Source: Candidatus Lindowiibacteriota bacterium (lineage in GTDB: Bacteria > Lindowbacteria > 2-12-FULL-62-27). Taken from it: a stretch of 15,142 nucleotides of DNA. Each line of letters opens with the position of its first letter. Within the stretch, counting starts at the first letter, position 1. The notes under the pieces were generated by a model. The model did no database searches. It saw nothing but the letters and a program-made list of their open reading frames with translations, and had not been told where the DNA came from. Shown here in pieces: positions 13,939-15,142 of this stretch. The position numbers were made by a program, and so were the translations under genes. The DNA is taken from positions 1 through 15,142 of the forward strand of contig JAHFCY010000054.1 of assembly GCA_023249255.1 (NCBI GenBank), in the 5' to 3' direction.

Positions 13939-15142
13939 AAAGTTAAGGGCGCTTATCGTCGACGACGAGGAGGCTTACCGCCGATTCTTCAAGCGGTCTC
14001 TCGAACGCCGGGATTTTTATGCCCAGGTTGCGGCCTCGCCGGACGAGGCCGACCGGATTCTGGACCGGGAAATATTTGACGTCGTGGTGCTCGACATTCT
14101 CATGCCGGGCGAGTCGGGCGTATCACTGCTCAAACGGATCAAGCGCAAGGAACCGTTTGCCGAGATCATTCTGATCAGCGGGCACGCGACCGTTGAGTCT
14201 GCCATCGAGGCGCTCCGGGGTGGAGCGACCGACTACATCGAAAAACCCTTCACGGACAGCGAGCAGGTCCTGGCAACGATCGAACGCGCGGCCCAACGGC
14301 GGCGCGCGAAAACCGGGCCGTGGGAAATTCTGCTCGTGTCCGGCGAAATTTCCGTCGTTCCCGTCGTCGTGAACGCGCTTCTGCCTCACGGCGTGGTGGC
14401 CGTGGAAAACGGCGACGACGCGATCCGGTTCCTGTCAAGCCGGACGTTCCATCTGACCATCATCAATCTGGACAGAGCCGACGCCTCGGCTCTGGACAGC
14501 CTGGCGGAGATCATTCAGCGGTTCCCGGCCGTGCCGGTCATCGTTCTGACCGACGCCAAGGACGACGAGATGGCTGTCCGGGCGATCGAAATCGGCGCGC
14601 AGAATTTTGTGCGGAAGGCGACGCTCAAGACCGATCTGGGACAATGCGTTGTCGAGGTTCTCGATCCGAACCGATCCATCCTCATGGGCGTGCGCGCGGG
14701 GGAGCTGGACGCCCTGATGGGTCCGGCCGGAGCGCTTCGATTCGTCGCGGGCGGCGAAAATTTTTACCGTCTTCTCATCAATTCCATGGCCGAGCCGTGT
14801 TTTGTCATGGATCGAAACGGGGTCGTGACATTCTCGAACACCGCGCTGGAGGAGTTGACGGCGCGCGCCAAGGACAAGATTCTGGGTTGTCAGGGAGCGG
14901 AGTTGTTCGCCGAAGAATCCCAGAAACGTTTGCAAAAAATGCAGGATGGTATTCAGGAAGAAAAGGAATCGCGAAGTTACGGCGTGGAACTGGAGCTGAA
15001 GACCTCCAGGGGTGATTCCATACCGGTTCTTCTGAAGGGCACAACTCTGTACAACAGCGATGGCCGGTACGAGGCGTCGTTCGTTCTCATGACTGACATC
15101 CGGGAACAAAAGGAACGCGAGCAGCGCTTGAAGGAACTCATC
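13931..15142 (+). CDS. Two-receiver response regulator with PAS domain, 3' end outside window
   Basis: Translating from the ATG at 13931 gives 404 codons with no stop to the last base, so the protein continues beyond the window. Residues 5-120 are a full receiver: D11/D12 acidic pair, phosphoacceptor D55 (VVLDILMPG), S83 and K105 (IEKPF). Residues 131-245 are a second receiver-like domain, apparently degenerate: the acidic pair is replaced by SGE, and N179 stands where the phosphoacceptor aspartate should be, while T207 and K229 remain. Residues 277-393 are a PAS domain (MAEPCFVMDRNGVVTFSN, ending in MTDIREQKEREQ). A histidine kinase or GGDEF output often follows such a PAS but is not seen here. 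It overlaps the SDR gene by eight bases, which ties signalling to glycan synthesis. Confidence 0.88.
   Translation, partial: MPEKLRALIVDDEEAYRRFFKRSLERRDFYAQVAASPDEADRILDREIFDVVVLDILMPGESGVSLLKRIKRKEPFAEIILISGHATVESAIEALRGGATDYIEKPFTDSEQVLATIERAAQRRRAKTGPWEILLVSGEISVVPVVVNALLPHGVVAVENGDDAIRFLSSRTFHLTIINLDRADASALDSLAEIIQRFPAVPVIVLTDAKDDEMAVRAIEIGAQNFVRKATLKTDLGQCVVEVLDPNRSILMGVRAGELDALMGPAGALRFVAGGENFYRLLINSMAEPCFVMDRNGVVTFSNTALEELTARAKDKILGCQGAELFAEESQKRLQKMQDGIQEEKESRSYGVELELKTSRGDSIPVLLKGTTLYNSDGRYEASFVLMTDIREQKEREQRLKELI

Noticed and set aside
14320-15015. Arg-rich frame of 231 codons inside the response regulator
   Set aside because: The frame starting at 13931 encodes clear receiver and PAS motifs to the window end; this one is an out-of-frame shadow.
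1-15142. CRISPR arrays, tRNA/rRNA genes, insertion sequences or toxin-antitoxin pairs
   Set aside because: No regularly spaced repeats, cloverleaf-like runs, terminal inverted repeats with transposase, or small paired ORFs with recognisable motifs were seen.

Overview
This is a GC-rich (roughly 60 % by eye) bacterial window filled almost entirely with genes for making and modifying a surface polysaccharide such as an O-antigen, capsule or exopolysaccharide. It holds fourteen protein genes, two of them cut by the window edges. There are no RNA genes, insertion sequences or CRISPR arrays, and no gene-free stretch longer than about 120 bases. No gene is diagnostic of a genus. The mixture (DegT, WbqC, PIG-L, FkbM, radical SAM/SPASM, AsnB, WecB, FemAB-like) is common in Gram-negative environmental bacteria, including uncultured lineages, and I cannot place it more precisely.

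Layout. Positions 1-1453 (+): the tail of a DegT/DnrJ-type sugar aminotransferase, a WbqC-like protein and a PIG-L/LmbE deacetylase, a tight amino-sugar module. Positions 1460-2305 (-): an FkbM methyltransferase, divergent from a Gfo/Idh/MocA-like oxidoreductase at 2426-3349 (+). Positions 3369-10895 (-): a long same-strand run that reads, in transcription order, FemAB/GNAT-like protein, UDP-GlcNAc 2-epimerase (wecB), AsnB-type amidotransferase, two GT-B glycosyltransferases and a radical SAM/SPASM protein. Positions 10982-13938 (+): a methyltransferase with an N-terminal zinc-ribbon-like region, then two overlapping paralogous NAD(P)-dependent epimerase/dehydratase-like SDR proteins. The window ends inside a two-receiver response regulator with a PAS domain (13931 onward), which overlaps the second SDR gene.

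How the genes fit together (inference). The aminotransferase, deacetylase, oxidoreductase, SDRs and WecB would make or alter nucleotide sugars. The two glycosyltransferases would assemble the repeat unit. AsnB, FkbM, the zinc-ribbon methyltransferase and the FemAB-like protein would add amide, methyl or acyl/aminoacyl groups. No polymerase, flippase or export gene lies inside the window, so the locus continues outside it.

The most unusual thing in the raw sequence is regulatory. At several transcription-unit heads a TTGAC/TTGATC hexamer lies 35-37 bases before an ATG, with a -10-like hexamer 6-8 bases before that ATG and no Shine-Dalgarno sequence. This suggests leaderless transcripts. The fkbM/oxidoreductase divergence carries two identical TTGATC-17-TCAAAT elements arranged symmetrically around position 2375. 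One of them points at a six-codon mini-ORF whose stop overlaps the probable fkbM start.
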